Assembly (NCBI GenBank): GCA_947494445.1
Contig: CANLVD010000004.1
Location: forward strand, 248,001-312,000
Direction of reading: 5' to 3'
Source: an uncultured Paracoccaceae bacterium
GTDB taxonomy: Bacteria > Pseudomonadota > Alphaproteobacteria > Rhodobacterales > Rhodobacteraceae
Length of the DNA: 64,000 nucleotides
Shown: positions 44,322-52,721 of the stretch, piece after piece
Layout: each line of letters starts with the position of its first letter
Numbering within the stretch: position 1 is the stretch's first letter
The notes under the pieces: model-generated
Databases searched by the model: none
What the model was told of the DNA's origin: nothing
Seen by the model: only the letters and a program-made list of their open reading frames with translations
Made by a program: the position numbers and the translations under genes

Positions 44322-44777
44322 ATGTTGGACGCCCATCAGCACAATCTGCCGGTCGGCACCATCTGCATCGAGGATCTGGAGATCGGGATGTCGCGCTCGG
44401 TCTCCAAGATCATTGGTGATCGCGAAATCGAGATGTTTGCGGAACTGTCGACCGACCACAATCCGGTCCATCTGGACGATGATTATGCCCAGGACACCAT
44501 TTTTGGCGGGCGGATTGCCCACGGCATGCTGACCGCTGGGCTGATTTCGGCGGTGATCGGCGAACAATTGCCCGGCCATGGTACAGTCTATCTGGGTCAG
44601 AACCTGAAATTCATGGCTCCAGTGCGCCCCGGCGATCATGTCGAAGCTGTGGTGAGCGTGCGTGAGATCGACTATGGCAAACGCCGCGTGACCCTTGATT
44701 GCCGCTGTCTGGTAGGCGATACGGTTGTTCTGAAAGGCGACGCCCTGGTGTTGGCGCCTTCCGCGAAATTCGACTGA
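44322..44777 (+). CDS. MaoC-like (R)-specific enoyl-CoA hydratase (PhaJ type)
   Basis: This 151-residue single hot-dog protein has the hydratase-2 motif FAELSTDHNPVHLDDDYAQD (catalytic Asp and His), FGGRIAHGMLTAGLISAVIG and YLGQNLKFMAPVRPGDHVEA. PhaJ proteins hydrate trans-2-enoyl-CoA to (R)-3-hydroxyacyl-CoA, feeding polyhydroxyalkanoate synthesis. No pha gene is nearby, so the route is unproven. The ATG at 44322 has a GGGAGA ribosome site; the earlier in-frame ATG at 44283 is unlikely. Confidence 0.85.
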   Translation: MLDAHQHNLPVGTICIEDLEIGMSRSVSKIIGDREIEMFAELSTDHNPVHLDDDYAQDTIFGGRIAHGMLTAGLISAVIGEQLPGHGTVYLGQNLKFMAPVRPGDHVEAVVSVREIDYGKRRVTLDCRCLVGDTVVLKGDALVLAPSAKFD

Positions 44778-44812
44778 CCGGGGTCTGAGCCGCCCCTGAC
44801 AATGGGGCGCCA

Positions 44813-45754
44813 ATGCACCGACATACCTCACTGACGCCTGTGCCGCCTGCGCATCGCAATGCTGCCGTGGCACTGGGCAATTTCGACGGGGTACATCTGG
44901 GACACCAGTCGGTGATCGCGCTGGCACGGGCCGCAGCCGCAGAACGTGATGCGCCGCTTGGCATTGTCACTTTTGAACCCCACCCCCGCAGCTTCTTTGC
45001 GCCCGATGCGCCGGCATTCCGTTTGATGGGGGCTGAGGCACGGGCCAGCCGGCTGGAAAAACTGGGTGTTGATGAGCTTTTCGAGTTGCCCTTTGACGAT
45101 ACTCTGGCCAGCCTGACCGCAGAGGCCTTCGTCACGTCTGTTTTAGTGGATGCTTTGGGCATTTCGCATGTCGTGGTTGGCGCGGATTTCCGCTTTGGCA
45201 AAGGCCGCATGGGCGATGTGGAAAGCCTTGCCCGGATGGGTGCCGAACTTGGCTTTGGGGTCACGGTCGCACCGCTGGTCTCGGATGCATCAGGTGATTT
45301 TTCATCGACCGCGATCCGGCAGGCACTGAGCGACGGGCGGCCGGAGGATGCAGCCCGCATGCTGGGCCACCTGCACCGGATCGAAGGCCCGGTGGAACAC
45401 GGGTTCAAGCGGGGCCGCGAGATGGGGTTTCCGACCATAAACCTGTCCCTCAAAGGTCTGCACCCGCCCAAGTTTGGAGTCTATGCCACGTTGGTTGACG
45501 TCCTTGAGGGGCCTCACAAAGGGCGGTACCAGGGTGCGGCCTCCGTCGGGTCGCGCCCCACTTTTGGGGAGAACCTGGCCAATCTGGAAGTGTATCTGCT
45601 TGATTTCGACGGTGATCTTTATGACCGCGCCGTCTCCGTGGCTTTGGTGGCTTATCAGCGCCCGGAGCTGAAGTTTGACGACATGGATGCGCTCATGACT
45701 CAGATGCATCTTGATGTGGAGGAGACCCGGGCACATCTGACAGATACTCCTTGA
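44813..45754 (+). CDS. ribF: Bifunctional riboflavin kinase / FAD synthetase
   Basis: This 313-residue RibF makes FMN and FAD from riboflavin. The N-terminal FAD synthetase domain has ALGNFDGVHLGHQSVIALAR (nucleotide HxGH), FEPHPRSFFAPDAP and VVGADFRFGKGRMGDVESL. The C-terminal riboflavin kinase domain has GRVEHGFKRGREMGFPTINL-like text and SVGSRPTFGENLANLEVYLL. The last 62 bp overlap the convergent DUF2161 gene. Both enzyme domains look complete. Confidence 0.95.
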   Translation: MHRHTSLTPVPPAHRNAAVALGNFDGVHLGHQSVIALARAAAAERDAPLGIVTFEPHPRSFFAPDAPAFRLMGAEARASRLEKLGVDELFELPFDDTLASLTAEAFVTSVLVDALGISHVVVGADFRFGKGRMGDVESLARMGAELGFGVTVAPLVSDASGDFSSTAIRQALSDGRPEDAARMLGHLHRIEGPVEHGFKRGREMGFPTINLSLKGLHPPKFGVYATLVDVLEGPHKGRYQGAASVGSRPTFGENLANLEVYLLDFDGDLYDRAVSVALVAYQRPELKFDDMDALMTQMHLDVEETRAHLTDTP

Positions 45755-46406
45755 TCCGGGATTTCTCTGAGATTGCCACGCCTGCCCCCTCCGCGCTCAA
45801 TCCATAGACGCCCTTGGAGATCTTCTCGAACCACCCATAATGGTTGTCCCGCATCAGCGCGGTCGCCCGCGACACGCCTGTCCCACTGGCAACATCACGG
45901 CCACGACCCGGGCCGTTGTCCCCAAGCCATCCGACACAGCGCAGGGCATCCTGGCGATAGGCCGTCATGGTGATCTGTCGCACCGAACCGCCGGTGGCAG
46001 GATCCCCGGATCTGGCCTGAAATTCCTTCAGCAATCGGGCCTGTTTGATTTTGGACTTTCGCGGCTGGTAGGGCATGGGATCCAGATGCGCCGTGACCTT
46101 GCCGTCTGCGTTGATCGTGAGATATCCAAGCCCAAGCCGCCTGCACAGCGTGAGGATATCCCGGTAGGTGCCGCGCCCTTTGGATTTGCGGGCAGGGGTC
46201 GCGACATAGACCTGATCGGTGATCGATAGGCGGGCCACCCCCTGAACCAGAAGCTGCACAGACAGGCCAATCTTAAGCTCGACGATCACCGGGGGTTCCT
46301 CGCCCCGGATGGCGACCACGTCACAGCCTTTGACCTCGCCCTTGACGTCATAGCCCTGTGCCTGAAGGAAGGCCTTTACGGGCGGGTAGAGATCGGTCTC
46401 TTTCAC
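45693..46406 (-). CDS. DUF2161 family protein (PD-(D/E)xK nuclease-like)
   Basis: This protein of about 237 residues with GTG start reads VKETDLYPPVKAFLQAQGYD, then the nuclease-like core VKGCDVVAIRGEEPPVIVEL followed by KIG, which gives the D...E-x-K pattern of the PD-(D/E)xK fold. The C-terminal half (GSVRQITMTAYRQDALRCVG, GVSRATALMRDNHYGWFEKI) is a small winged-helix-like unit. The function is unknown; it is common in Rhodobacterales. I chose the GTG because relatives begin with the KETDLY segment; an ATG at 46457 would overlap the divergent gene start. Its 3' end overlaps ribF by 62 bp. Confidence 0.8.
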   Translation of the reverse strand: MKETDLYPPVKAFLQAQGYDVKGEVKGCDVVAIRGEEPPVIVELKIGLSVQLLVQGVARLSITDQVYVATPARKSKGRGTYRDILTLCRRLGLGYLTINADGKVTAHLDPMPYQPRKSKIKQARLLKEFQARSGDPATGGSVRQITMTAYRQDALRCVGWLGDNGPGRGRDVASGTGVSRATALMRDNHYGWFEKISKGVYGLSAEGAGVAISEKSRIKEYLSDVPGSPPHQDASES

Positions 46407-46455
46407 GTGGTTTATCCGCTTTTCAATCCGGGCATTTCCGGCCATGGTCCGGGTC

Positions 46456-46929
46456 ATGTCAGAGGACCCGATTGACCGCTCCGGCCTGCGCCCCCGTTTC
46501 TGGGAACGCTACACGCTTGACGAGCTGACCTCCAGCGAATGGGAGGCGCTGTGCGACGGCTGTGGCAAATGCTGCCTGCTGAAACTGGAAGATGAGGACA
46601 CGGGCGATGTGGCCTACACCTCCATTGCCTGCCGGTTGCTGGATCTGAAATCCCGCCGTTGCGGGCAATATGCCTTGCGCCGTCAACTGGTGCAGGGTTG
46701 CGTGATCGTGCGCCCTGACAATCTGGACGAGATCGCAAGCTGGATGCCGCGAACCTGCGCCTATCGTCTGCTGTTCGAGGGGAAAGGACTGGAGGATTGG
46801 CACCCGTTAAACTCTGGCACGCCCCTCAGCGTTGAGGACGCAGGCATCGCGCCGCGTTTTGCGCTCACACCGGAATATGACGTCGAAGAAGACGATTTTG
46901 AAGATTACGTCTTGAACCAGCAGGTCTGA
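46456..46929 (+). CDS. YcgN/YkgJ-type cysteine cluster protein
   Basis: This protein of about 157 residues carries FWERYTLDELTSSEWEALCD, then the cluster CDGCGKCCLLKLEDE, the later ACRLLDLKSRRCGQY and PRTCAYRL cysteines. The spacing fits the YcgN/YkgJ Zn/Fe cluster family (UPF0260-like) of unknown role. The start is the ATG at 46456; an ATG at 46444 adds four residues. It is closely followed (5 bp) by a threonine aldolase gene. Confidence 0.85.
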   Translation: MSEDPIDRSGLRPRFWERYTLDELTSSEWEALCDGCGKCCLLKLEDEDTGDVAYTSIACRLLDLKSRRCGQYALRRQLVQGCVIVRPDNLDEIASWMPRTCAYRLLFEGKGLEDWHPLNSGTPLSVEDAGIAPRFALTPEYDVEEDDFEDYVLNQQV

Positions 46930-46933
46930 ACAT

Positions 46934-47986
46934 ATGGAATTTGCATCCGACAACACCAGCCCCGCCCATCCATCGGTGATGGAGGCGCTGATGCGTGCCA
47001 ACGAAGGCTACACCAACTCCTATGGCGGGGACCCGATCATGGAGCGGGTGCAGGCAGCCATTCGCGATCTCTTTGAAGCACCACAGGCGGCCGTTTACCT
47101 GGTTTCGACGGGGACTACGGCGAACGCACTGGCCCTGGCCTGCCTCTGCCCGCCCTGGGCCACGATCTATTGCCACCGCAATGCCCATATCGAGGAGGAT
47201 GAATGTGCAGCGCCCGAGTTCTACACCGGCGGTGCCAAGCTCACCCTGCTTGACGGTGCGGATGCCAAGGTCGACCCTGCCTCTTTCCGCGATGCCTTGG
47301 CATTTACGGCGCGCGCAGGTGTGCACAATGTGCAAAAAGGTGCGCTCAGCCTGACCAACACAACCGAAAACGGTGCGGTCTATTCCGTCGCTGAGCTGTC
47401 TGCATTGTGCGAGATTGCCAAGGCCCATGGCCTGCCCGCGCATCTTGACGGTGCCCGCTTTGCCAATGCAATTGCGGCCACAGGTGCCACCCCTGCCGAG
47501 ATGACCTGGAAGGCAGGCTTTGACGCGCTCAGCTTCGGTGGGACCAAGAACGGCTGCATGGGGGTTGAGGCTGTTGTCCTGTTCAACCCGGATCAGGCCT
47601 GGGAGTTCGAACTGCGCCGAAAGCGCGGTGGGCATCTCTTCTCCAAGCACCGCTATCTGTCAGCGCAGATGGAGGCCTATCTGAAAGACGGCCTGTGGCT
47701 CAAGCTGGCCACACATGCAAACGCAATGGCGTCCAGATTGTCAGACGGGTTGGTGGCGCGCGGTGCGGTGCTGGACCATCCAACGGATGCCAATGCAGTC
47801 TTTGCAAAATGGCCGCGCGCGGCTCATGAGCGCTTGGCAGACGCTGGCGCGCATTACTATCCCTGGGGCACGCCTGCACCGGAAAAAGGCGCTCCTGAGG
47901 ACATGATCAGTGCCCGCCTGGTGACGTCCTGGTCGACCACTGCGCATGATGTCGATGCATTTCTGACGGCTTATGGACATATCTGA
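46934..47986 (+). CDS. Low-specificity L-threonine aldolase family protein
   Basis: This 350-residue fold-type I PLP enzyme has FASDNTSPAHPSVMEALMRA at the start, YGGDPIMERVQAAIRDLF, TGTTANALALACLCPPWATI, HLDGARFANAIAATGATPAE (PLP Asp) and the Schiff-base lysine in LSFGGTKNGCMGVEAVVLF. Likely reaction: cleavage of threonine or related beta-hydroxy amino acids to glycine and an aldehyde. It lies 5 bp after the YcgN-type gene, so they are probably one operon. Confidence 0.92.
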   Translation: MEFASDNTSPAHPSVMEALMRANEGYTNSYGGDPIMERVQAAIRDLFEAPQAAVYLVSTGTTANALALACLCPPWATIYCHRNAHIEEDECAAPEFYTGGAKLTLLDGADAKVDPASFRDALAFTARAGVHNVQKGALSLTNTTENGAVYSVAELSALCEIAKAHGLPAHLDGARFANAIAATGATPAEMTWKAGFDALSFGGTKNGCMGVEAVVLFNPDQAWEFELRRKRGGHLFSKHRYLSAQMEAYLKDGLWLKLATHANAMASRLSDGLVARGAVLDHPTDANAVFAKWPRAAHERLADAGAHYYPWGTPAPEKGAPEDMISARLVTSWSTTAHDVDAFLTAYGHI

Positions 47987-48020
47987 ACCACCGCCGCCTG
48001 ACCGGCGACCCGGGCCTTAA

Positions 48021-48052
48021 CACTTCTTGGGGAAAATATCCCCGCCGGAGGC
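48021..48052 (-). repeat. Dispersed gene-end repeat, copy 4
   Basis: Minus strand reading: GCCTCCGGCGGGGATATTTT then CCCCAAGAAGTG. It is located 40-71 bp after the isomerase stop, with a perfect 9-bp hairpin (48055-48075) between. Confidence 0.75.
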
Positions 48053-48054
48053 AC

Positions 48055-48075
48055 CGGCCCTGCACCGCAGGGCCG
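48055..48075 (-). terminator. Hairpin before repeat copy 4
   Basis: CGGCCCTGC (48055-48063) pairs perfectly with GCAGGGCCG (48067-48075) over a 3-nt loop. With the following T-rich repeat core it forms a terminator-like 3' end for the isomerase gene. Confidence 0.65.
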
Positions 48076-48091
48076 CCCCTTCAGGGCCCTC

Positions 48092-48679
48092 TCAGGCCAG
48101 ATCCGCCTCTAGATAGGCAAGCCTGTCCTGCCCCCAATAGACCTGATCGCCCACCACATAGCTTGGCGCGCCAAAGACATTGGCCTTCACCGCATCATTG
48201 GTGTTGCGCTCATAAGTCTCCACCGCCGAGATCATGTCGCGATCACTGATTGCAGGATCGAAACCATGGGCCTCGAGACAGGCCTTGATCACTTCGTCAC
48301 TGGCGATGTCCTTGTCTTCAACCCAGCAGGCTTTCAGGATGCCGTGGACAAAACCTCCCAGATCGCCCGATCCATCGGCTTGTGCGTTGAGGATGGCAAT
48401 GCTCGAGGGCACCGGGTTTGTCGGCCAATGGGCCGGTTGCAGATTGATCGGCAGACCCGTGTGGCGAGAGATCCGCGCCAGTTCCTGCAACCTGTACGCC
48501 TTTCGGCTTTCATGGCGCTGTGCGGGCGGCACCCCACCGGTTTCCGCAAAGACTTTCATCAGATCGAACGGACGATAAGCAATCGATTTGCCCAGACGCC
48601 GCGCCATGTCCTCCAGCCGTGTGCCCGCCAGATAGGTAAACGGGCTGAGCGGGAACATGTAATAGTCGATATCTGCCAT
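48092..48679 (-). CDS. 2-hydroxychromene-2-carboxylate isomerase-like (DsbA/kappa-GST fold)
   Basis: This 195-residue thioredoxin-fold protein has [20 protein letters not shown] at the N-terminus, with the S-P-F region where kappa-GSTs bind glutathione, then [40 protein letters not shown] and [24 protein letters not shown] isomerases of aromatic pathways belong here, but many relatives have other or unknown substrates. No naphthalene pathway genes are present. The ATG at 48679 has a GAAAGG site. Confidence 0.83.
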   Translation of the reverse strand: MADIDYYMFPLSPFTYLAGTRLEDMARRLGKSIAYRPFDLMKVFAETGGVPPAQRHESRKAYRLQELARISRHTGLPINLQPAHWPTNPVPSSIAILNAQADGSGDLGGFVHGILKACWVEDKDIASDEVIKACLEAHGFDPAISDRDMISAVETYERNTNDAVKANVFGAPSYVVGDQVYWGQDRLAYLEADLA

Positions 48680-48798
48680 TTCCGGCCTTTCTCGTGGTGA
48701 TTTTAACCTTGCGCGCATCATGGCGCGCATTCCGCCCTTTGCAAGGCCAGATCAGGATGATAGGTGCAGGCGCAAATCCCTGGCAGAGGTCCTCGATC

Positions 48799-49815
48799 AT
48801 GATGAGTGTGAACCAGCCCAAGCTGATTTCCGGAAATGCAAACCGCCCATTGGCAGAGGCAATCGCCCGCCGCATGAGCATCCATCGGGGCGAGACCGTT
48901 CGTCTGTGTGATGCAAGGGTTGAGCGGTTCAACGATGCCGAGATCTTTGTGGAAGTGTTCGAAAATGTCCGCGGTGAAGACATGTTCGTCATTCAGCCGA
49001 CCTCGAACCCGGCCAATGACAACCTGATGGAACTGCTGATCATGTGCGATGCCCTGCGCCGCTCGTCAGCAGCCCGTATCACCGCAGTGATCCCCTATTT
49101 CGGCTACGCCCGTCAGGACCGCCGCACCAAGGCGCGCACGCCGATCTCGGCCAAGCTCGTTGCCAACCTGATCGCCGAGGCCGGGATCGAACGCGTGCTG
49201 ACCATGGATCTGCATGCAACCCAGATCCAGGGCTTCTTCGACATTCCGGTCGACAACCTTTATGCGGCCCCGGTTTTCGCGCTGGACATCAAACACCAGT
49301 TCAAAAAGCTTACTGATGTGACCGTCGTCTCCCCCGATGTGGGTGGTGTGGGCCGCGCCCGCGAGTTGGCCGAGCGGATCGGCGCGGATCTGGCCATCGT
49401 TGACAAACGTCGTGCAGCGCCCGGCGAGATCGCATCGATGACGGTCATCGGAGAGGTCAAGGACCGGGTCTGCATCATCGTGGATGACATTGCAGACACT
49501 GCCGGCACGCTTTGCAAAGCAGCCGAGTTGCTCAAGGACACGGGCGCAAAAGAGGTCCATGCCTATATCTCGCACGGCGTTCTCAGCGGCCCTGCGGTTG
49601 ACCGGGTCAAGGCATCGGTGATGAAATCGCTGGTCATCACCGACAGCATCGAGCCGACGCCACAAGTGCTGGGTGCCAAGAACATCCGCATCATCCCCAC
49701 CGCGCCGATTTTCGGTCAGGCGATCCTGAACATCGCCAATGGCACGTCGGTCTCATCGCTTTTTGACGACAACACGCTCAGCCCGATCTACGAGGCGTTT
49801 TATCCCGCTGCCTGA
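48799..49815 (+). CDS. prs: Ribose-phosphate pyrophosphokinase
   Basis: This 338-residue enzyme makes PRPP from ribose 5-phosphate and ATP. Typical motifs: [80 protein letters not shown] (metal-binding His) and the PRPP loop [15 protein letters not shown]. Two adjacent ATGs (48799, 48802) are possible starts. It is divergent from the isomerase gene. Confidence 0.95.
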   Translation: MMSVNQPKLISGNANRPLAEAIARRMSIHRGETVRLCDARVERFNDAEIFVEVFENVRGEDMFVIQPTSNPANDNLMELLIMCDALRRSSAARITAVIPYFGYARQDRRTKARTPISAKLVANLIAEAGIERVLTMDLHATQIQGFFDIPVDNLYAAPVFALDIKHQFKKLTDVTVVSPDVGGVGRARELAERIGADLAIVDKRRAAPGEIASMTVIGEVKDRVCIIVDDIADTAGTLCKAAELLKDTGAKEVHAYISHGVLSGPAVDRVKASVMKSLVITDSIEPTPQVLGAKNIRIIPTAPIFGQAILNIANGTSVSSLFDDNTLSPIYEAFYPAA

Positions 49816-49819
49816 CGGG

Positions 49820-50368
49820 ATGGACATGATCCCGATACTTTAAACCGAGCGGCTCAGGCTGCGCGGGCATCAGGTGGCTGATTTCGAACATTCGCTCACG
49901 CTCTGGGCTGACCCGGACGTCGTGCGCTATATCACCGGCCGCCCCAACACGCGGGAGGAGGTCTGGCAGCGCTACTTGCGCCGCGCTGGCCATTGGCATC
50001 TTAACGGCTATGGCTACTGGCTTGTCGAAGACATCGCTACCGGCAGCTTCCTCGGCGAAGTGGGTTTTGCCGATTACAAACGCGAGATCACACCACCGAT
50101 TGGACCTTTCCCCGAAGCCGGCTGGGTCTTGGCGCCCCAAGCACATGGCCGGGGCATCGCAACCGAAGCGATGCGCGCTGCAATCGACTGGATGGACCGC
50201 ACCCATGGACCAGAAAAGATCTGCTGCATTCTCGATCCCGCACATAGCGCATCGGCCAATGTGGCACGCAAACTCGGCTTCGGGGATGAAGCCCGCGCCC
50301 ACTACAATGCGCAAGACATTTCGGTCTACTGGCGGCATCGCGCAGACACTGCCGAAATGGGTTCTTGA
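49820..50368 (+). pseudogene. GNAT acetyltransferase interrupted by an in-frame TAA
   Basis: Reading from the ATG at 49820 gives MDMIPIL, then a TAA (49841-49843), then TERLRLRGHQVADFEHSLTL and a full GNAT core (GWVLAPQAHGRGIATEAMRA, CCILDPAHSASANVARKLGF). The text around the stop matches the usual first strand of RimJ-type GNATs (P-x-L-x-T-E-R-L-x-L-R), with TAA in the place of one codon. A GTG at 49874 could restart translation, but the product would lack the first strand. It is most likely a recent nonsense pseudogene; a sequencing error is possible. Confidence 0.72.
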
Positions 50369-50426
50369 AGGATGAAGTCCTAACCCCGTAGAGTCCCGGG
50401 TGAATACACTCAACCGGAGCAGGCTC

Positions 50427-50900
50427 ATGATCCGCACAGGCGCTGAATACCGCGACAGCATCCGCGGCACGCGCGACGTCTTCATCAACGGCGAAAAAGT
50501 CGCGGATGTAACCACGCATCCGATGTTCAAACCGCTGGTCGACATCCGGGCGCGGATCTATGACATGGCCCATGATCCCAAGACCCGAGACGTGATGACC
50601 GTCACCCAGAATGGCGAGGTCAACGCCATCGGCAACGCGCTGCCCTACACTCAGGATGACTGGTGGGCCAAGCGCAGGGCCACCGATGCGGTGATGGAAG
50701 ACGTCGGCGGTGTGGTCACCCGCGTGGGCGATGAGACCGTGGGTGAGATGTGGTCGCTTTACGATGGGCAGGATGTGCTCAACGAAGTGAACCCCGAATT
50801 TTCAAAGAACATCGAAGCACATATCGGTAAAGTGCTTCAGGGCGACCCTTTCCACGTTTCGGCCAACACCGATCCAAAGGGTGACCGCTCCAAAGCACCA
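50427..50900 (+). pseudogene. Truncated 4-hydroxyphenylacetate 3-monooxygenase (HpaB) N-terminal domain
   Basis: About 158 codons match the HpaB N-terminal domain (MIRTGAEYRDSIRGTRDVFI, HPMFKPLVDIRARIYDMAHD, NGEVNAIGNALPYTQDDWWA, FSKNIEAHIGKVLQGDPFHV, ANTDPKGDRSKAP). Full members have about 480-500 residues, with FAD-binding and catalytic parts beyond this point. After residue about 158 the similarity stops abruptly and the frame runs through unrelated sequence to a stop at 51032. The ribosome site CCGGAGC and start are intact. It appears to be a 3'-truncated remnant. Confidence 0.75.
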
Positions 50901-51141
50901 CACCAAGGCCGCCAGCTTCATTCGCGCGACCCTGCACCGGCATTCAGCCATTGCCTATGTTCAGCGCACCCTGAAACAGGCCGATCAGATGGTCGGCACT
51001 TCGGTTTTCAATGCCCGCCAGACCAGACTTGAGATGCAACCCGATGTGCGGGAGATACTGGCAGTGCTGGCCGTCTGGCCCGACGGGGACGGGTCCATCG
51101 CGCAATATTTCTCGGACAGCACACCAAAGGCAGCGGAGTGA
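50893..51141 (+). other. Unrecognised helical fragment in a second frame
   Basis: In the +1 frame relative to the HpaB remnant, an open stretch reads KHHTKAASFIRATLHRHSAI, AYVQRTLKQADQMVGTSVFN, RQTRLEMQPDVREILAVLAV and ends at a TGA 3 bp before the Rieske gene start. It looks protein-like (helical, strong codon bias) but I cannot name it. It is probably the 3' end of another gene joined to hpaB by a deletion. Confidence 0.4.
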
Positions 51142-51144
51142 GCA

Positions 51145-52266
51145 ATGACATCAGCAGTTGAAGCCCTGCGCCAGAACACCGCGCGACCGTTTGAGGTGGC
51201 CCGCGCCATGCCACCCGAGGTCTACACCAGCGACGCCTTTCTGGAACGTGAGTTGAACGATGTCTTCGCGCAGGACTGGTTTTGTGTCGGCCGGGCTTCT
51301 GCCCTGTCGAACCCCGGCGACTATGTCACTCAGGAAATTGCCGGACAGCCGGTGATCGTGACCCGCGATGCAGGCGGCCTGTTGCGTGCCATGTCGAACG
51401 TCTGTCTGCACCGGATGTCCACGTTGCTGGAGGGACGCGGCACGACAAAGACCATCGTTTGCCCCTACCACGCATGGACCTATGAGCTGTCCGGTCAGTT
51501 GCGCGGCGCACCGGCCATGGGACTGAACAGCGACTTCGACCGGGCCGACTACTGCCTGCCACAATACCGCTGCGAGGAATGGCTGGGCTGGGTATTTGTC
51601 TCGCTGAACCCGGATGCCGAACCCGTGGCACAGCATCTGGCCGAAGTTGAAACGCTGGTCGGCGACTACCGGATGGAGACTTACACCGAGACGTTCTTCG
51701 AGACCCATGTCTGGGACACGAACTGGAAAATCCTCGCCGAAAACTTCATGGAAAGCTACCATCTGCCGGTCTGTCATGCGGCCACCGTGGGTGGCCTGTC
51801 GCGGCTGGAAGACATGATCTGCCCCCCCGGCAGCCCGGCGTTCAACTACCACACGATCCTGAAGGATGATCAGCTGAAGATCGCACTCGCCCATCCCGAC
51901 AACACCCGCCTCACCGGCGAGCGGCGAAGGATGACTTATCTGCTGGCGATCTATCCCAGCCTGCTGATCACTCTGACGCCGGGGTATTTCTGGTATCTCA
52001 GCCTGCATCCGCAAGGCGTGGGTCAGGTCCGCATCGGCTTTGGCGGCGGGATGAGCCCCGAATTCGTGAATGACCCCGAGGCGCAGACCCATTTCAAGGC
52101 GCTCAAGGCCCTGCTTGATCGGGTAAACGCCGAGGATCGTGGTTGTACCGAGAAGGTCTTCAAGGGCCTGTGCTCGCAGGCCGCAAAGCCCGGTCATCTA
52201 AGCCATCTGGAACGCCCGAACTACGATTTTGCGCAGTACCTCAACAGCAGGATCGCAGCGAAATAA
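51145..52266 (+). CDS. Rieske non-haem iron oxygenase, alpha subunit
   Basis: This 373-residue ring-hydroxylating-type oxygenase has Rieske ligands in CLHRMSTLLEG (CxH) and CPYHAWTYEL (CxxH). The mononuclear Fe site is in WKILAENFMESYHLPVCHAA, with two histidines and a downstream Asp. The fold resembles carnitine/choline-type and aromatic-type Rieske oxygenases alike. No ferredoxin or reductase gene is next to it. It lies upstream of RidA and DUF1028 genes, 29 and about 450 bp away, in the same direction. Confidence 0.93.
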   Translation: MTSAVEALRQNTARPFEVARAMPPEVYTSDAFLERELNDVFAQDWFCVGRASALSNPGDYVTQEIAGQPVIVTRDAGGLLRAMSNVCLHRMSTLLEGRGTTKTIVCPYHAWTYELSGQLRGAPAMGLNSDFDRADYCLPQYRCEEWLGWVFVSLNPDAEPVAQHLAEVETLVGDYRMETYTETFFETHVWDTNWKILAENFMESYHLPVCHAATVGGLSRLEDMICPPGSPAFNYHTILKDDQLKIALAHPDNTRLTGERRRMTYLLAIYPSLLITLTPGYFWYLSLHPQGVGQVRIGFGGGMSPEFVNDPEAQTHFKALKALLDRVNAEDRGCTEKVFKGLCSQAAKPGHLSHLERPNYDFAQYLNSRIAAK

Positions 52267-52295
52267 ACCCAGCACCTCATCAGGACATTCGAGCC

Positions 52296-52721
52296 ATGGC
52301 CCACACCCGCATCCGAAAATTCAACACGGCTGAAACCTACCCGGAACAGAATCTCGACAATGACTTGTGTCAGGCGGTGGTGACCCAAGGCGGCCGGACG
52401 GTTTATCTGCGCGGTCAGTGTCCGCAAAATCTGGACGATGCCCGCGACATCGGCAGCCATGATCCGGCCGAGCAGACCCACAAGGTGATGCAGAACATCC
52501 GGCAACTGATCGAAGAGGCGGGCGGGTCCATGGAGCATCTGGTGAAGCTGGTCGTCTATATCACCGATGTCCGCCACCGGGAGGCGGTCTACAGAACCAT
52601 GGGCGAATACATCAAAGGGGTGCATCCGGTCTGCACGGGTCTGGTGGTCACGGCACTGGCCCGGCCCAATTGGCTGGTCGAGATCGACGGCACAGCCGTG
52701 ATCCCGGATGAAGGGCAATGA
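52296..52721 (+). CDS. RidA family protein
   Basis: This 141-residue YjgF/YER057c/UK114 fold protein has AHTRIRKFNTAETYPEQNLD, VVTQGGRTVYLRGQCPQNLD, IRQLIEEAGGSMEHLVKLVV and the C-terminal PVCTGLVVTALARPNWLVEI. The conserved Arg that binds substrate carboxylates in deaminase members is probably the one in ARPNW. RidA proteins hydrolyse reactive enamines/imines. The start is the ATG at 52296. Its stop overlaps the next ATG by 4 bp. Confidence 0.9.
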   Translation: MAHTRIRKFNTAETYPEQNLDNDLCQAVVTQGGRTVYLRGQCPQNLDDARDIGSHDPAEQTHKVMQNIRQLIEEAGGSMEHLVKLVVYITDVRHREAVYRTMGEYIKGVHPVCTGLVVTALARPNWLVEIDGTAVIPDEGQ

